Below are positions 37,701-44,927 of a DNA stretch of 64,000 bases, piece by piece; within the stretch, counting starts at the first letter, position 1; each line of letters starts with the position of its first letter. The stretch lies in the NCBI RefSeq assembly GCF_001816165.1, contig NZ_MDZC01000023.1, forward strand, positions 1 to 64,000. The letters are read 5' to 3'. The notes beneath the pieces were generated by a model. The model did not search any database, had not been told where the DNA came from, and saw nothing but the letters and a program-made list of their open reading frames with translations. Source of the DNA: Hymenobacter glacialis (GTDB lineage Bacteria; Bacteroidota; Bacteroidia; Cytophagales; Hymenobacteraceae). Both the position numbers and the translations under genes were made by a program.

Positions 37701-37843
37701 AAGGCGGCGCGGGCGGCGGCATGATAGTGGCCCAGGGCACCCCCGAGCAGGTAGCCAAGTCCGACAAAGGCCACACCGCCCGCTTCCTGGCCGAGGAACT
37801 GAAGGTGAGCAAATACGCAGAGGCCAAGTTGGAAAAAGCCTGA
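34790..37843 (+). CDS. uvrA: Excinuclease ABC subunit UvrA
   Basis: A 1017-residue DNA damage recognition ATPase of nucleotide excision repair. The core begins with FIEVYGAREHNLKNVSVKIPRN at about residue 73 and shows two ABC modules: Walker A GISGSGKSS (101-109) and GVSGSGKST, signatures LSGGESQRIRLA and LSGGEAQRVKLA. The C-terminal zinc module has CETCEGAG ... CETCKGRRYN. An N-terminal extension of about 72 residues, rich in Ala, Lys and Pro, precedes the fold and makes the protein longer than the usual 940 or so. In the first zinc module the first Cys pair of the E. coli protein is replaced by LMDPTTGIAY, while the second (GACPTCNGLG) is kept. Confidence 0.97.
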   Translation: MAKKSTATPVAPAPKAKAAAPKAPAKKAATQAAETAATVRDMTELPAAGPTTAHTHGQLNGHSPATQHLEAPFIEVYGAREHNLKNVSVKIPRNRLVVFTGISGSGKSSLAFDTIYAEGQRRYMETFSAYARSFMGGLERPDVDKIEGLSPVISIEQKTTSRNPRSTVGTITEIYDFLRLLYARTAEAFSYATGKKMIRQSDDQIINYILRYFDGKKLVVLAPVVKGRKGHYREDFQKIAKLGFTKVRVDGEILDITPKMQVDRYKIHDIEIVIDRLVVKEEDRFRLSGSVQNALTHGKGTMLVLDPDAKGEKGKPQFFSRFLMDPTTGIAYDDPAPNTFSFNSPYGACPTCNGLGEVQEITEESVMPDRKLSISRGGIAPLGEYRDIWIFQQLQLILKKQKATLNTPLEKLPEDVLKRLLHGITEDEADDSKTQYTEAFEGIIPFLRRQMDSESDNIREWIAQYAQAQTCPECSGYRLKKESLHFKMDGKNIGELSVMDLNDLAAWFEGLESRLTDRQNVIARELLKEIRKRIGFLLEVGLDYLNLHRPVRTLSGGESQRIRLATQIGTQLVGVLYIMDEPSIGLHQRDNERLIKALQHLRDIGNSVIVVEHDKDMILHADHVLDIGPGAGIHGGQIVASGTPQEILNSGSLTSQYLSGQKHIEMRKKKRKGEGAELVLKGAKGNNLKNVTLKVPLGKLVAVTGVSGSGKSTLIHDTLYPILNHHFFNAKREPLAYGSIEGLDLVDKVIEVDQSPIGRTPRSNPATYTGVFTEIRQLFGEMAEAKIRGYGPGRFSFNVKGGRCETCEGAGIRTIEMNFLPDVHVPCETCKGRRYNRETLEVRFKGKSITDILDMTVEKAVEFFEYQPRILRKIKTLNDVGLGYLTLGQQATTLSGGEAQRVKLATELSKKDTGKTFYILDEPTTGLHFEDINHLADVLQKLADKGNTVLIIEHNLDLIKVADHVIDIGPEGGAGGGMIVAQGTPEQVAKSDKGHTARFLAEELKVSKYAEAKLEKA

Positions 37844-37882
37844 TAAAATATTGAAATAGCAAATAGCTGATTTTGAATCAAT

Positions 37883-37926
37883 ACCGCTGAAGACCCCGCT
37901 GTCTGGGAGTCTTCGGCGGTGTTTTT
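37883..37926 (+). terminator. Terminator after uvrA
   Basis: ACCGCTGAAGACCCC ... GGGAGTCTTCGGCGGT then GTTTTTA. Confidence 0.82.
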
Positions 37927-37983
37927 ATTGGCAGAGCTGAAGAATAACGGTAGATTAGCCACTCCCCTTTACTTTTTCTGCGA

Positions 37984-38391
37984 ATGATAAAGTCGATTCT
38001 CTTCTCTGGTCTGCTCGCGGTGGCCATTGCCACGGCCCCACCCAAAAGCACCCGCTGGACGGGCACCATCAGCAACGGCATGAAGGGCGATAAAATCAGC
38101 TTTGTGGTTTCGCCCGATGGCAAAATGCTGTCTGACCTGGCGTTTGACGGCTATTGGCGGTGCAGCGGCCGGCTGGAACGCCAGGTGACGGGCCCCAGGG
38201 GCCTATTCCCCATCGTGAACGGCAAAGTGAGCGGCGTGGCCCTTGACCCGCCCACCGGCAGCAACTGGCGCTTCGAACTGCAGGGCGACTTTGCAGGCAA
38301 ATCTGCCGCCGCAGGCACGTTTCGCATGGACATTGCCGGCCTGAGCTGCGACTCGCGCCAGCTGCACTGGGCTGCGGCTCCGGTTCGCTAG
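37984..38391 (+). CDS. Small secreted protein of unknown function
   Basis: A 135-residue protein with a short Sec-like signal (MIKSILFSGLLAVAIATAPPKS). The mature part is beta-rich: WTGTISNGMKGDKISFVVSPDG, FDGYWRCSGRL, GKVSGVALDPPTGSNWRFEL and a final FRMDIAGLSCDSRQLHW. It has two cysteines (in YWRCSG and LSCDS) that could form a disulfide in the periplasm. The two-Cys, small beta-domain layout recurs in Bacteroidota exported proteins, but I do not recognise a named family. The gene lies between uvrA and a convergent DUF4142 lipoprotein. Confidence 0.7.
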   Translation: MIKSILFSGLLAVAIATAPPKSTRWTGTISNGMKGDKISFVVSPDGKMLSDLAFDGYWRCSGRLERQVTGPRGLFPIVNGKVSGVALDPPTGSNWRFELQGDFAGKSAAAGTFRMDIAGLSCDSRQLHWAAAPVR

Positions 38392-38422
38392 CTTCTGAAC
38401 CCCGGTAGCTAGATTAAAACGC

Positions 38423-38452
38423 AAAAAGCCCACCTGCGCAAAGCAAGTGGGC
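38423..38452 (-). terminator. Terminator of the first DUF4142 gene
   Basis: Minus strand: GCCCACTTGC TTTGC GCAGGTGGGC followed by TTTTTGC, just beyond the DUF4142 stop. Confidence 0.7.
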
Positions 38453-38479
38453 CTGCAGGCGGCAAATGCGGGCGCTGGC

Positions 38480-39112
38480 CTACATCTTCATGTTGGAGTC
38501 CATTTTGGCCATGTTCAGGTGCTGCTCCACCACTGGTACCGTTTTGGCAATGAAAGCCTTGAGGTCGGCATCCTGCGTCATTTTCTCGTGAGCACGCATG
38601 GTATTGGCTGTTTTTTGGTGGTCCGTCACCATTTGGGCCATGTACCTCTGTTCAAAAGCTTTGCCCGAGAGCTTCTCCATGCTGGGGACCATGGCCTTGT
38701 GCTCGGCATCCATGTCGGTGGGTAGAGTCACGCCTTTCTTAGCCGCGATGGCCTTCAGGTCGGCCGTCGATTTGGTATGGTCGGCAATCATTTTGTCGGC
38801 CATTTCTTTGGCTGGTCCGGTTACACCCTTGGCCAGCGCCATTTTGCTCTGCTGAATTTCGTTCTGGTCGCTGTGGGCGGCCGTCATCATAAATTCATTA
38901 TCGTTTTTGTGAGGACCAGTGGGGCCATTGGGGTCGCCCATGCCCATGGCGTCACCCGCGCCCTCGGGCATGGCCGTCGTCATGGAGTCGCTGCCCATTT
39001 CCGAGCCGGTCATGGTGTTGTCGCCTTCAACAGCGGCAGATTTATTGGCGTCGCCGCAGGAGGACAAGGCAAGCAGGCCCGTAACCAGCAAAGGAAGAAA
39101 AACGCGTTTCAT
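38480..39112 (-). CDS. DUF4142 lipoprotein, Met-rich linker
   Basis: A 210-residue lipoprotein with lipobox LSSC near residue 19. A Met-rich linker (MTGSEMGSDSMTTAMPEGAG and MGMGDP) precedes the DUF4142 ferritin-like helical domain from about residue 70: NEFMMTAAHSDQNEIQQSK, MADKMIADHTKSTADLKAIA, and MVTDHQKTANTMRAHEK. His residues in HSDQNE and DHTKS occur where the family keeps them. The C-terminus has HLNMAKMDSNMKM. Methionine-rich linkers can bind copper or act as oxidation buffers; that is a guess. A second DUF4142 gene is 337 bases upstream on the same strand, suggesting an old duplication. Confidence 0.85.
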   Translation of the reverse strand: MKRVFLPLLVTGLLALSSCGDANKSAAVEGDNTMTGSEMGSDSMTTAMPEGAGDAMGMGDPNGPTGPHKNDNEFMMTAAHSDQNEIQQSKMALAKGVTGPAKEMADKMIADHTKSTADLKAIAAKKGVTLPTDMDAEHKAMVPSMEKLSGKAFEQRYMAQMVTDHQKTANTMRAHEKMTQDADLKAFIAKTVPVVEQHLNMAKMDSNMKM

Positions 39113-39449
39113 ATTTGAAAGGGGTTTGTGAATAGGATTGCAGGGTAAATGCTACTGCCACAGCCCGGACGGACAGGCTCCAAGGCTGCGGAAATGATGC
39201 GTTGTACGGAAAAATCAGGCAGTTGTGTTGCGTAAAAACAGGTGCTTTAATGAAGAAATTTAGATAAGGTGAACCGTGCGAATGAGCAAAGCAGAGCCGT
39301 AGGCACACAAAAAAAACCTGCGCTGTAGCAGCAACAGGTTTTGGTATGCGAAATTCAGGAGCAGGCTGATTCTTAACTGAGGCGCCTAATTCGACCAGCT
39401 TCAACAAGCAGGTAAAATGCAATAATAGCGCAGCGCCAGCGGGCTCTTT
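39113..39449. other. Gap between the two DUF4142 genes
   Basis: 337 bases with no plausible gene. It contains the terminator at 39309-39341 and, close to 39112, the presumed promoter of the downstream DUF4142 gene, for which I see no convincing TAnnTTTG box. Confidence 0.5.
39309..39341 (-). terminator. Likely terminator of the second DUF4142 gene
   Basis: AAAACCTG ... CAGGTTTT stem; on the minus strand a run of eight T bases follows. It lies about 110 bases past the gene end. Confidence 0.6.
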
Positions 39450-40058
39450 CTACGGCAGGTCTTCGATGGTGTCGGCTACTTCCTCGGCGCCGGCCAGCTC
39501 TTGCTGCACAGGCGTGTGGAACTTGGCCGCAAAGCCGCGAATGTCGCCATCGTAGGCATCCTCTTTCATGTCGTCCAAGGCATCTTCGTCCTGCTTCTGC
39601 GCTTTTAGGAGCAAGTCTATCACGTCCTTGTCAAGCTGGCTGCCGGCTTTGGTGCTCACTTCGTGGTAAGCCGCCTGCTCATCGCCGCCCAGCGCCGAAG
39701 GAACCACCAGGTTTTTGGCTGCTGCCAGCGCCCGTACGGCGCTCAGCAGTTCCAGGCGCTGCTGCACGAGCCGGGTGCCGTAGGCGCGCACCACGGGCGT
39801 AGTGGCCCGCGCTTGTGCCAGCTTGCCCAGTTCCACCTCCAGCAGGGCGTTGCTGGTGATTTTCACCAGGAATTCGGCGTCAGCCTCCTGCTTGGCCGTT
39901 ACGTCCTCCGCGCCGATTTTCTGCTCGTTTTCGGCCGTGGCCGAATCCCCAGCGTCGGTGCTGCCGCCCGATGAGCATGCGGCCAGCCCCGGCAGCCCAG
40001 CCGCCACGAACACTAGTAAGCGCCACGTAGGCCAGGAGAACGACGAAAATAAACGCAT
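39450..40058 (-). CDS. DUF4142-type lipoprotein (paralog)
   Basis: A 202-residue lipoprotein. The ATG at 40058 (MRLFSSFSWPTWRLLVFVAAG) gives a clean signal with lipobox LAAC near residue 28. The rest is a helical domain in DUF4142 style: AEFLVKITSNALLEVELGKLAQARA, VRAYGTRLVQQRLELLSAVRALA, EVSTKAGSQLDKDVIDLLLKAQKQDEDAL and a final DIRGFAAKFHTPVQQELAGAEEVA. It lacks the Met-rich linker of its neighbour and is acidic. DUF4142 members are often listed as ferritin-like, without a known reaction. The pair probably arose by duplication. Confidence 0.8.
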   Translation of the reverse strand: MRLFSSFSWPTWRLLVFVAAGLPGLAACSSGGSTDAGDSATAENEQKIGAEDVTAKQEADAEFLVKITSNALLEVELGKLAQARATTPVVRAYGTRLVQQRLELLSAVRALAAAKNLVVPSALGGDEQAAYHEVSTKAGSQLDKDVIDLLLKAQKQDEDALDDMKEDAYDGDIRGFAAKFHTPVQQELAGAEEVADTIEDLP

Positions 40059-40253
40059 AGGGCGAAGGAAAAATGAGCGGGTCAGGATGGATTTGGTTTC
40101 ATACGCCTGCTTCGCGGTCAGGTTATTTCGGCAGCAGCCGAACTTTTTTAACCCAGGTGTTAAACCTGACCGGGGCCGCGCATTCCAACCGCCGCCAACG
40201 CAGTTCACCTGCCCAGTTCTCACACCTCAACCTAACTCATTTACTCCTCCATC

Positions 40254-41101
40254 ATGCGCACCACGTCCCTCCGTTCCTTGGCTTTTGCCTGCCTTGCCAG
40301 CGGCCTGTTGCTTGCCACCGGTTGCAAGCGCGACTTCGATGCCATGCCCGATGAGGACATCACTTCGGCCGAAGACCGCAGCGAAGCCAACATCGAAACG
40401 GCTGTCAGCTCGGATGCCGCGGAGGCCTCTGCCCCGGTAAACGTGGACAACGCCGCGGCCGGGTTCAACTCTACCGATGCCGAGTTTCGTGCCAAATTTG
40501 CCCCTGCGCCACCCGTACCTACACGGCCAGCACCCGCACGCTGGTTATTGATTTCGGCACGGGCTGCGCCTGCCCCGACGGCCGTTTCCGCAGCGGCCAG
40601 GTTATCGTGCGCTTCACCACGGACGTGAACCGCCGCATCGCCGGGTCGGTTGTTCGCCGCAAAAACTACTTCGTGAACCACAACCAGCACAAGGCCACGC
40701 GCACCTTCACCGACCTCGGTTTGGGCTCGTTCAACGTTGTGGTGGATAGCGCCAGCATCATCCGGGCCAACAACGGCGGCACCCATTCCTGGACGGCCAA
40801 CTGGACGTTCACCCGCACCGCCGGCTTCAACACGCCTCTTGTGCATTCTGATGATGTGTATACCGTGACCGGCGGCGCCAACGGCACCAACCGCCGCGGG
40901 ATGACCTACACCACCACCATCCAATCGCCCCTTATCAAGCGCGGCGACTGCTTCAAGTACTTAGTGCAGGGCACCCTCACCATCAGCAACACCAATGGCA
41001 AAACCCTGCTGCTGAATTACGACCCCAGCGGCACCCACGACTGCGACCGCATTGCCAGCGTAACCGTGAACGGCCGCACGCGCACGATTACGCTGCGGTA
41101 A
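40254..41101 (+). pseudogene. Bacteroidota-type lipoprotein, frameshifted
   Basis: About 282 residues when repaired. Lipoprotein signal with lipobox LLATGC near residue 24 and an acidic N-terminal linker. The first frame is sensible to about AEFRAKFAP (40505), then becomes Pro/Ala-rich junk; the -1 frame resumes at RTYTASTRTLVIDFGTGCAC and continues through PDGRFRSGQVIVRFTT, SWTANWTFTRTAGF, VTGGANGTNRRGMTYTTT and CFKYLVQGTLTI to the stop at 41101. One missing base between about 40505 and 40514 explains it (adding one T gives APCATRTYT). The motif set resembles a family of secreted lipoproteins I have seen in Hymenobacter-type genomes, with no known function. Confidence 0.8.
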
Positions 41102-41123
41102 TTTCCGAGGCTCCTAAGTTTAC

Positions 41124-41158
41124 AAAAAAGCGCCTGCTGATTTCAGCAGGCGCTTTTT
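41124..41158 (+). terminator. Terminator after the broken lipoprotein
   Basis: AAAAAGCGCCTGCTGA ... TCAGCAGGCGCTTTTT, a 16-bp perfect stem. Confidence 0.88.
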
Positions 41159-41393
41159 ATGGTGTATGCAGAGGGTCTATTTCGTTGTGTGTGCATCCAC
41201 ACCTGTTGGCTATTAGGGGTGCCATGGCTACCTGCCTAACACGGTGCTCGCACCTTAGCTGTGGCGGTGTTTTGCGACAGTTCTGCTTGCTCATGACGCA
41301 GCCGGGGTGCGTTGGTGCATGACAAAAATGCAAGAGATTACCTTGCTGCCAGTCAGAACCTCGGTGGCGTGCGCAGAGCAGGCGCCGGCCGGG

Positions 41394-41555
41394 CGCGGCG
41401 ACTGTTTCAAGTATTTTGTAGAAACTATGGTAAGAATTGTCAACACCAATGGCAAAAACCTGCTGCTTAACTACCACCCCAGCAGCGCCTATAACTGCAC
41501 GTGGATTAGCAAAGTGACAGTGATGGTAAACAGCCGCACGATTATTATGCAGTAA
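41394..41555 (+). pseudogene. Degenerate copy of the lipoprotein C-terminus
   Basis: About 53 residues from RGDCFKYF to TIIMQ match the end of the gene just upstream (RGDCFKYL...TNGK(T/N)LLLNY...RTITLR). The alignment is collinear, but the upstream part is not recognisable, so this is a truncated tandem duplicate. A short frame from 41307 contains it but has no signal peptide. Confidence 0.75.
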
Positions 41556-41756
41556 TAAGCATACAAGAATAACCACCCGAAATGCTTAGCTTTTTGAATA
41601 AAAAATGGCTTATATGCTAAGTCGTTTAAATAATAAAAATGGTAATTTATAAATTAGCATATAATTTGGTGAAATATCCTAGCGGCTTGTTACAAGACCT
41701 TACTAGACAATACAAGCAGTTATAGAATACATGCTTGCACCAAAAGCGTTAGTACG

Positions 41757-41793
41757 CAAAAAAGCCCTGAACTACGAGTTCAGGGCTTTTTTT
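41757..41793. terminator. Terminator beside the AT-rich lipoprotein
   Basis: AAAAAAGCCCTGAACT ACG AGTTCAGGGCTTTTTTT, just past the stop of the minus-strand lipoprotein. Confidence 0.88.
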
Positions 41794-41819
41794 AATCTCC
41801 TTATAAAGAGATAAGCATA

Positions 41820-42821
41820 TTAGCAAGGGTTAGCACCAATCCATGCTCCGATGCGGCCCGCTGCTGCTTGTAGAGCCAACTGGTCAATTAGTGGGAGGGC
41901 AGTTATCGCAGTCGTTGATTTTAGGTTGATTGATGATAAAAGTTCATTGATAAGTGCGACATCAGCACTAACTGACCCCTTAGTTGCATCATTCGGGTCG
42001 TACTGGCCTGGGCCAGTATAGTTATTAGAAGCAAAACTCAATTGAATGCTAGCAGCTTGGAAAAAAGCCCTTGCGTAGACATTACCTGCTTTGCCTTTGT
42101 ACCTATCCCACAGAAGAGCCCCTTCAGATTGAGTTACTGTAGTACCACCTACAGTAACGCTTGTCATCGGCCATTCCACTTTCCCGTTATTATCAAGCGG
42201 TTTTGCAAAATAGAAGCCCTGTGAAAAAGAGCACGAAGAGGTGATTTCCACAATTTCACACCCTGGTACTGTTACGCTTACAGGTTGGCATATAGTAGAA
42301 TACTTTACCCATGCTGTTCCAGTGCTTGTACCAACATGGCCAGGTAATGAGAAGCTAATTGTGTAAGAGTCAGTGCTGTTACGAGCACCTGAGAAGTTGT
42401 CAATCTTGAAAAAATTGGGAACTCCTGATAGGTCACAAGTGCCGTTTCCACCACCCTCGGTGTTTGTAACAGTCAAACCAGTAAAAGTATTGCCTCCAGA
42501 TACGACGGTCACGTTGAATACGTCAGATGCTGTGTACTTATAGGTGCCATCTGCATTCAGACAAGGTAGCGTCATATTGAAGTGGCTGATATCAAATGTT
42601 GCGCCGTTAGCAGGTGCTACTACGTAAGTGAAAGTAGTCGACTGACTTGAAATTGAGTAGGTTGTCCCTGTAAAAGTCACACTGTAAGATCCTGCTGGCT
42701 GGGCGTCTTGGCTTAGCATCGCGATTGATGGTTCAACTTCCATTTTCTGCTTATCGCAGCCGGTGATGAACAGTGCCGTAGCCAAAGCGCCGGCTGAGAT
42801 GAGTTTATGAAACTGGTTCAT
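41820..42821 (-). CDS. AT-rich lipoprotein with a repeated-family C-terminal domain
   Basis: A 333-residue lipoprotein: lipobox ITGC near residue 22, then a beta-rich N-terminal half (FTGTTYSISSQSTTFTYVVA, FNVTVVSGGNTFTG) and a C-terminal half with the pattern CSFSQGFYFAKP ... GKVEWPM ... VTVGGTTVTQSEGALLW ... AFFQAASIQLS ... AAAGRIGAWIGANPC. I have seen this CxxxQGYxFAKP/AAGRIGxWI arrangement in secreted Bacteroidota proteins but cannot give a named function. Codon use and base composition are clearly more AT-rich than in every neighbour, which suggests recent acquisition. It is probably surface-exposed. Flanking DNA is also AT-rich, especially upstream. Confidence 0.75.
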   Translation of the reverse strand: MNQFHKLISAGALATALFITGCDKQKMEVEPSIAMLSQDAQPAGSYSVTFTGTTYSISSQSTTFTYVVAPANGATFDISHFNMTLPCLNADGTYKYTASDVFNVTVVSGGNTFTGLTVTNTEGGGNGTCDLSGVPNFFKIDNFSGARNSTDSYTISFSLPGHVGTSTGTAWVKYSTICQPVSVTVPGCEIVEITSSCSFSQGFYFAKPLDNNGKVEWPMTSVTVGGTTVTQSEGALLWDRYKGKAGNVYARAFFQAASIQLSFASNNYTGPGQYDPNDATKGSVSADVALINELLSSINLKSTTAITALPLIDQLALQAAAGRIGAWIGANPC

Positions 42822-43194
42822 GGTATGGTGGGCTTAAAATGTGAATGTTATTCGTTTGAGTTGTATAAATTTGCAAACTATATTTTATTCATACAATATA
42901 TAATTAGAAAGTTTATATAAAAATTGACAAATTTAAGTACAATATAATCTTTATATTATTAATAGTCAGCCAATTAAATGTTTTAAAGCCGCAAAATAAT
43001 GTTTTATTAAATGAAAATATTAATAAAACATTTATAATTATAAATTTATTTTACTTAGTAAAGCCATAAAAAGTGTCAAAATGCATATTCAATTACCTAA
43101 AAAGGTAAGTAGCCTACCGGCGGCAGCCCTATGCAACAGGGGTGCTACCGGTAGGCTACTGCCTATACATCAAAACAATAGAAGAAAAGAAGGC
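42822..43194. other. AT-rich non-coding stretch
   Basis: About 370 bases, largely A/T up to 43080. I see no supported gene; a 60-codon frame at 43081-43263 runs across a hairpin and into the next gene. It probably holds the promoter of the AT-rich lipoprotein: TTTG near 42880 and a weak TAACATTC box near 42850, both on the minus strand, are possible. Confidence 0.45.
43108..43160. terminator. Hairpin at the edge of the AT-rich island
   Basis: Perfect 13-bp stem AGTAGCCTACCGG / CCGGTAGGCTACT with an inner partly complementary GCAGCCCT/AGGGGTGC. It lies 35 bases past the stop of the minus-strand hydratase, so a terminator role is plausible, although T-runs are short. Confidence 0.55.
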
Positions 43195-43980
43195 CTAAAC
43201 GCCTTTGAACATCGGCTTGCGCTTCTCGCTAAACGCCTTCACCCCTTCAAAATAGTCCTCTGATTCGCCAGCAATCTGTTGGCAATGCGCTTCATAGTCC
43301 AGCATCTCGTCGAGGGTGGCGGCGCCGGCCTTGTTCAGCATCTGCTTGATGAGGCCGATGGATTTGGTAGGCGCGGAGGCGTAGCGCGTGGCCAGGGCGT
43401 AGGTGGCCTCGTCCAGTTGGTCGGGGGCCACCACCTGGTTCACCAGGCCCAGGCGCAGCGCCTCTTCGGCCGGTACTTTGGTGCCCAGGCTGCACAACTC
43501 AAAAGCCTTGAGGGTGCCCACCAGCCGCGGCAAAAACCACGACGAGCCCGAGTCCGGCACCAGTCCGATGTTGATGAACACCTCAATCAGCGAGGCATCG
43601 GTGCTGGCTACCAGCGCATCGCAGGCTAGCGCCAGGGAACAGCCCGCCCCCGCCGCTACCCCGTTAATCCGGCCAATAATGGGCTTGGGCAACGCCCGCA
43701 TGGCCCGGATAATGGGGTTGTAGCGCTTGTGCAGCGAGTCGTAGAACGAGCGTTTTTCGGCGCCCTGAGCGGCTTTCAGGTCCTGGCCCGAGCAGAAGGC
43801 CCGGCCCGCTCCGGTGAGCACCACGGCCCGTACGGCCGCGTCGCGCGCTACCTGCTTCAGCGCATCCTGCAGCTCATAGCTTAGCGGGTCGTTGAAGGCG
43901 TTGAATACGTCGGGACGGTTCAGGGTAATGGTGGCCACGCCGTCGGGGCGCACGTCGTAGAGCAGGCTGGTGTATTCCAT
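43195..43980 (-). CDS. Enoyl-CoA hydratase/isomerase (PaaG-like)
   Basis: A 261-residue crotonase-fold protein. The ATG at 43980 gives MEYTSLLYDVRPDGVATITLNRPDVFNAFN, with the usual start; an earlier ATG adds a short non-family stretch. Oxyanion-hole stretches AFCSGQDLKA and INGVAAGAGCSLALACD are conserved, and IEVFINIGLVPDSGSSWFLPRLVG with the Asp in PDSG resembles PaaG-type ring-1,2-epoxyphenylacetyl-CoA isomerases. The other phenylacetate genes are not here, so a general fatty-acid or CoA-ester role is equally possible. It is downstream of ispD on the same strand. Confidence 0.85.
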   Translation of the reverse strand: MEYTSLLYDVRPDGVATITLNRPDVFNAFNDPLSYELQDALKQVARDAAVRAVVLTGAGRAFCSGQDLKAAQGAEKRSFYDSLHKRYNPIIRAMRALPKPIIGRINGVAAGAGCSLALACDALVASTDASLIEVFINIGLVPDSGSSWFLPRLVGTLKAFELCSLGTKVPAEEALRLGLVNQVVAPDQLDEATYALATRYASAPTKSIGLIKQMLNKAGAATLDEMLDYEAHCQQIAGESEDYFEGVKAFSEKRKPMFKGV

Positions 43981-44011
43981 TGGGTAAATGAGCGAATGGG
44001 TGAATGACCGC

Positions 44012-44042
44012 AAAGAACGTCATGCCGAGCCTGTCGTTCTTT
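44012..44042. repeat. Reduced palindromic repeat remnant
   Basis: AAAGAACG ... CGTTCTTT around TCATGCCGAGCCTGT. The inner part matches the outer end of the subfamily B palindromes (GTCATGC(T/C)GAGC), so it may be a half-element or decayed copy. It lies between ispD and the hydratase. Confidence 0.5.
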
Positions 44043-44058
44043 ACATCCATATCATGTA

Positions 44059-44781
44059 CTACAGGCCCAGCAGCGCTTCTGCCACCACCAAATCCTCGGG
44101 AGTAGTGATTTTCAGGTTGCGGTAGTCGCCCTCCACCAGCTGCACGCGGCACAGGTCTTCCACTACTGTCGCGTCGTCGGTGAAAGACGCGAGCTCGGGC
44201 ATGGCATAGGCCCGGCGCAGCAGGTCGATTTCAAAGGTTTGCGGGGTTTGCATCAGGCGCAGGCGGCTGCGGTTCTGGGCCGCCGAGCCGTGTTGCGACA
44301 GCAGCCGCACCGAGTCCTTCGGCATTACGGCAGCGGCGGCGGCGGCGTGGGTAGCGGCGGCCGCGTAGGTGCGCTCCACCACCAGGCGCGACACCAGCGG
44401 CCGCACGCCATCGTGCACGGCCACCAGGCCTTCGGGGTGCTCTTTTAAGGCAGCCAGGCCGGCTTTTACCGAGGCCCAGCGTGTAGCTCCGCCGGCCACC
44501 AGCGTGTGCGCAATGCTCACCTGGTACTGCTGGCACAGCTGCTCCCAGGTATTGAGCTGGTTGGCGGGTAGCACCACCACTATTTTCTCAACCGCGAGCG
44601 CCGCCTCCGCAAAGCGGCGCAGCGTGTGCAGCAGTACCGGCTCGCCGCGCAGCAGCAGGAACTGCTTGGGCCGGTCGGCGGCCATGCGGCTGCCGCTGCC
44701 GCCCGCCACCAGAATGGCGTAGCGGGGAGCTTGGGGACTTGGGAGCCTGGGGGCCTGGTTTGAAGGAACGGGATTTTTCAT
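44059..44781 (-). CDS. ispD: 2-C-methyl-D-erythritol 4-phosphate cytidylyltransferase
   Basis: A 240-residue cytosolic enzyme of the non-mevalonate isoprenoid pathway, transferring CMP from CTP to methylerythritol phosphate. The N-terminal nucleotide loop is AILVAGGSGSRMAADRPKQFL. The substrate motif VAVHDGVRPLVS and the later QTPQTFEIDLLRRAYA and FTDDATVVEDL are conserved, as is the Lys in LKITTPEDL. A Pro-rich leader of about 20 residues precedes the fold. Queuosine enzyme QueA is upstream on the same strand beyond a terminator, so it probably has its own promoter. Confidence 0.95.
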   Translation of the reverse strand: MKNPVPSNQAPRLPSPQAPRYAILVAGGSGSRMAADRPKQFLLLRGEPVLLHTLRRFAEAALAVEKIVVVLPANQLNTWEQLCQQYQVSIAHTLVAGGATRWASVKAGLAALKEHPEGLVAVHDGVRPLVSRLVVERTYAAAATHAAAAAAVMPKDSVRLLSQHGSAAQNRSRLRLMQTPQTFEIDLLRRAYAMPELASFTDDATVVEDLCRVQLVEGDYRNLKITTPEDLVVAEALLGL

Positions 44782-44820
44782 CGGCGCGAAGTTCAGCTTA
44801 AAGCAGTTCTATCAAAAAAG

Positions 44821-44856
44821 AACGCCGGAATTCCTGGGGAGGAATTCCGGCGTAAA
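44821..44856 (-). terminator. Terminator of queA
   Basis: Minus strand: ACGCCGGAATTCC TCCCCA GGAATTCCGGCGT then TCTTTTTTG. It is placed between queA and ispD. Confidence 0.82.
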
Positions 44857-44927
44857 AATCAACAGTGAAGGAAACGCGGCGGATAAGAGAACCAAGTTCC
44901 CAGTCCCCCGAGTCCCCAAGTTCCTGC

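Noticed and set aside
43081-43263. A 60-codon frame in the AT-rich flank
   Set aside because: It spans a terminator-like hairpin and enters the antisense end of the hydratase gene; no signal or domain.
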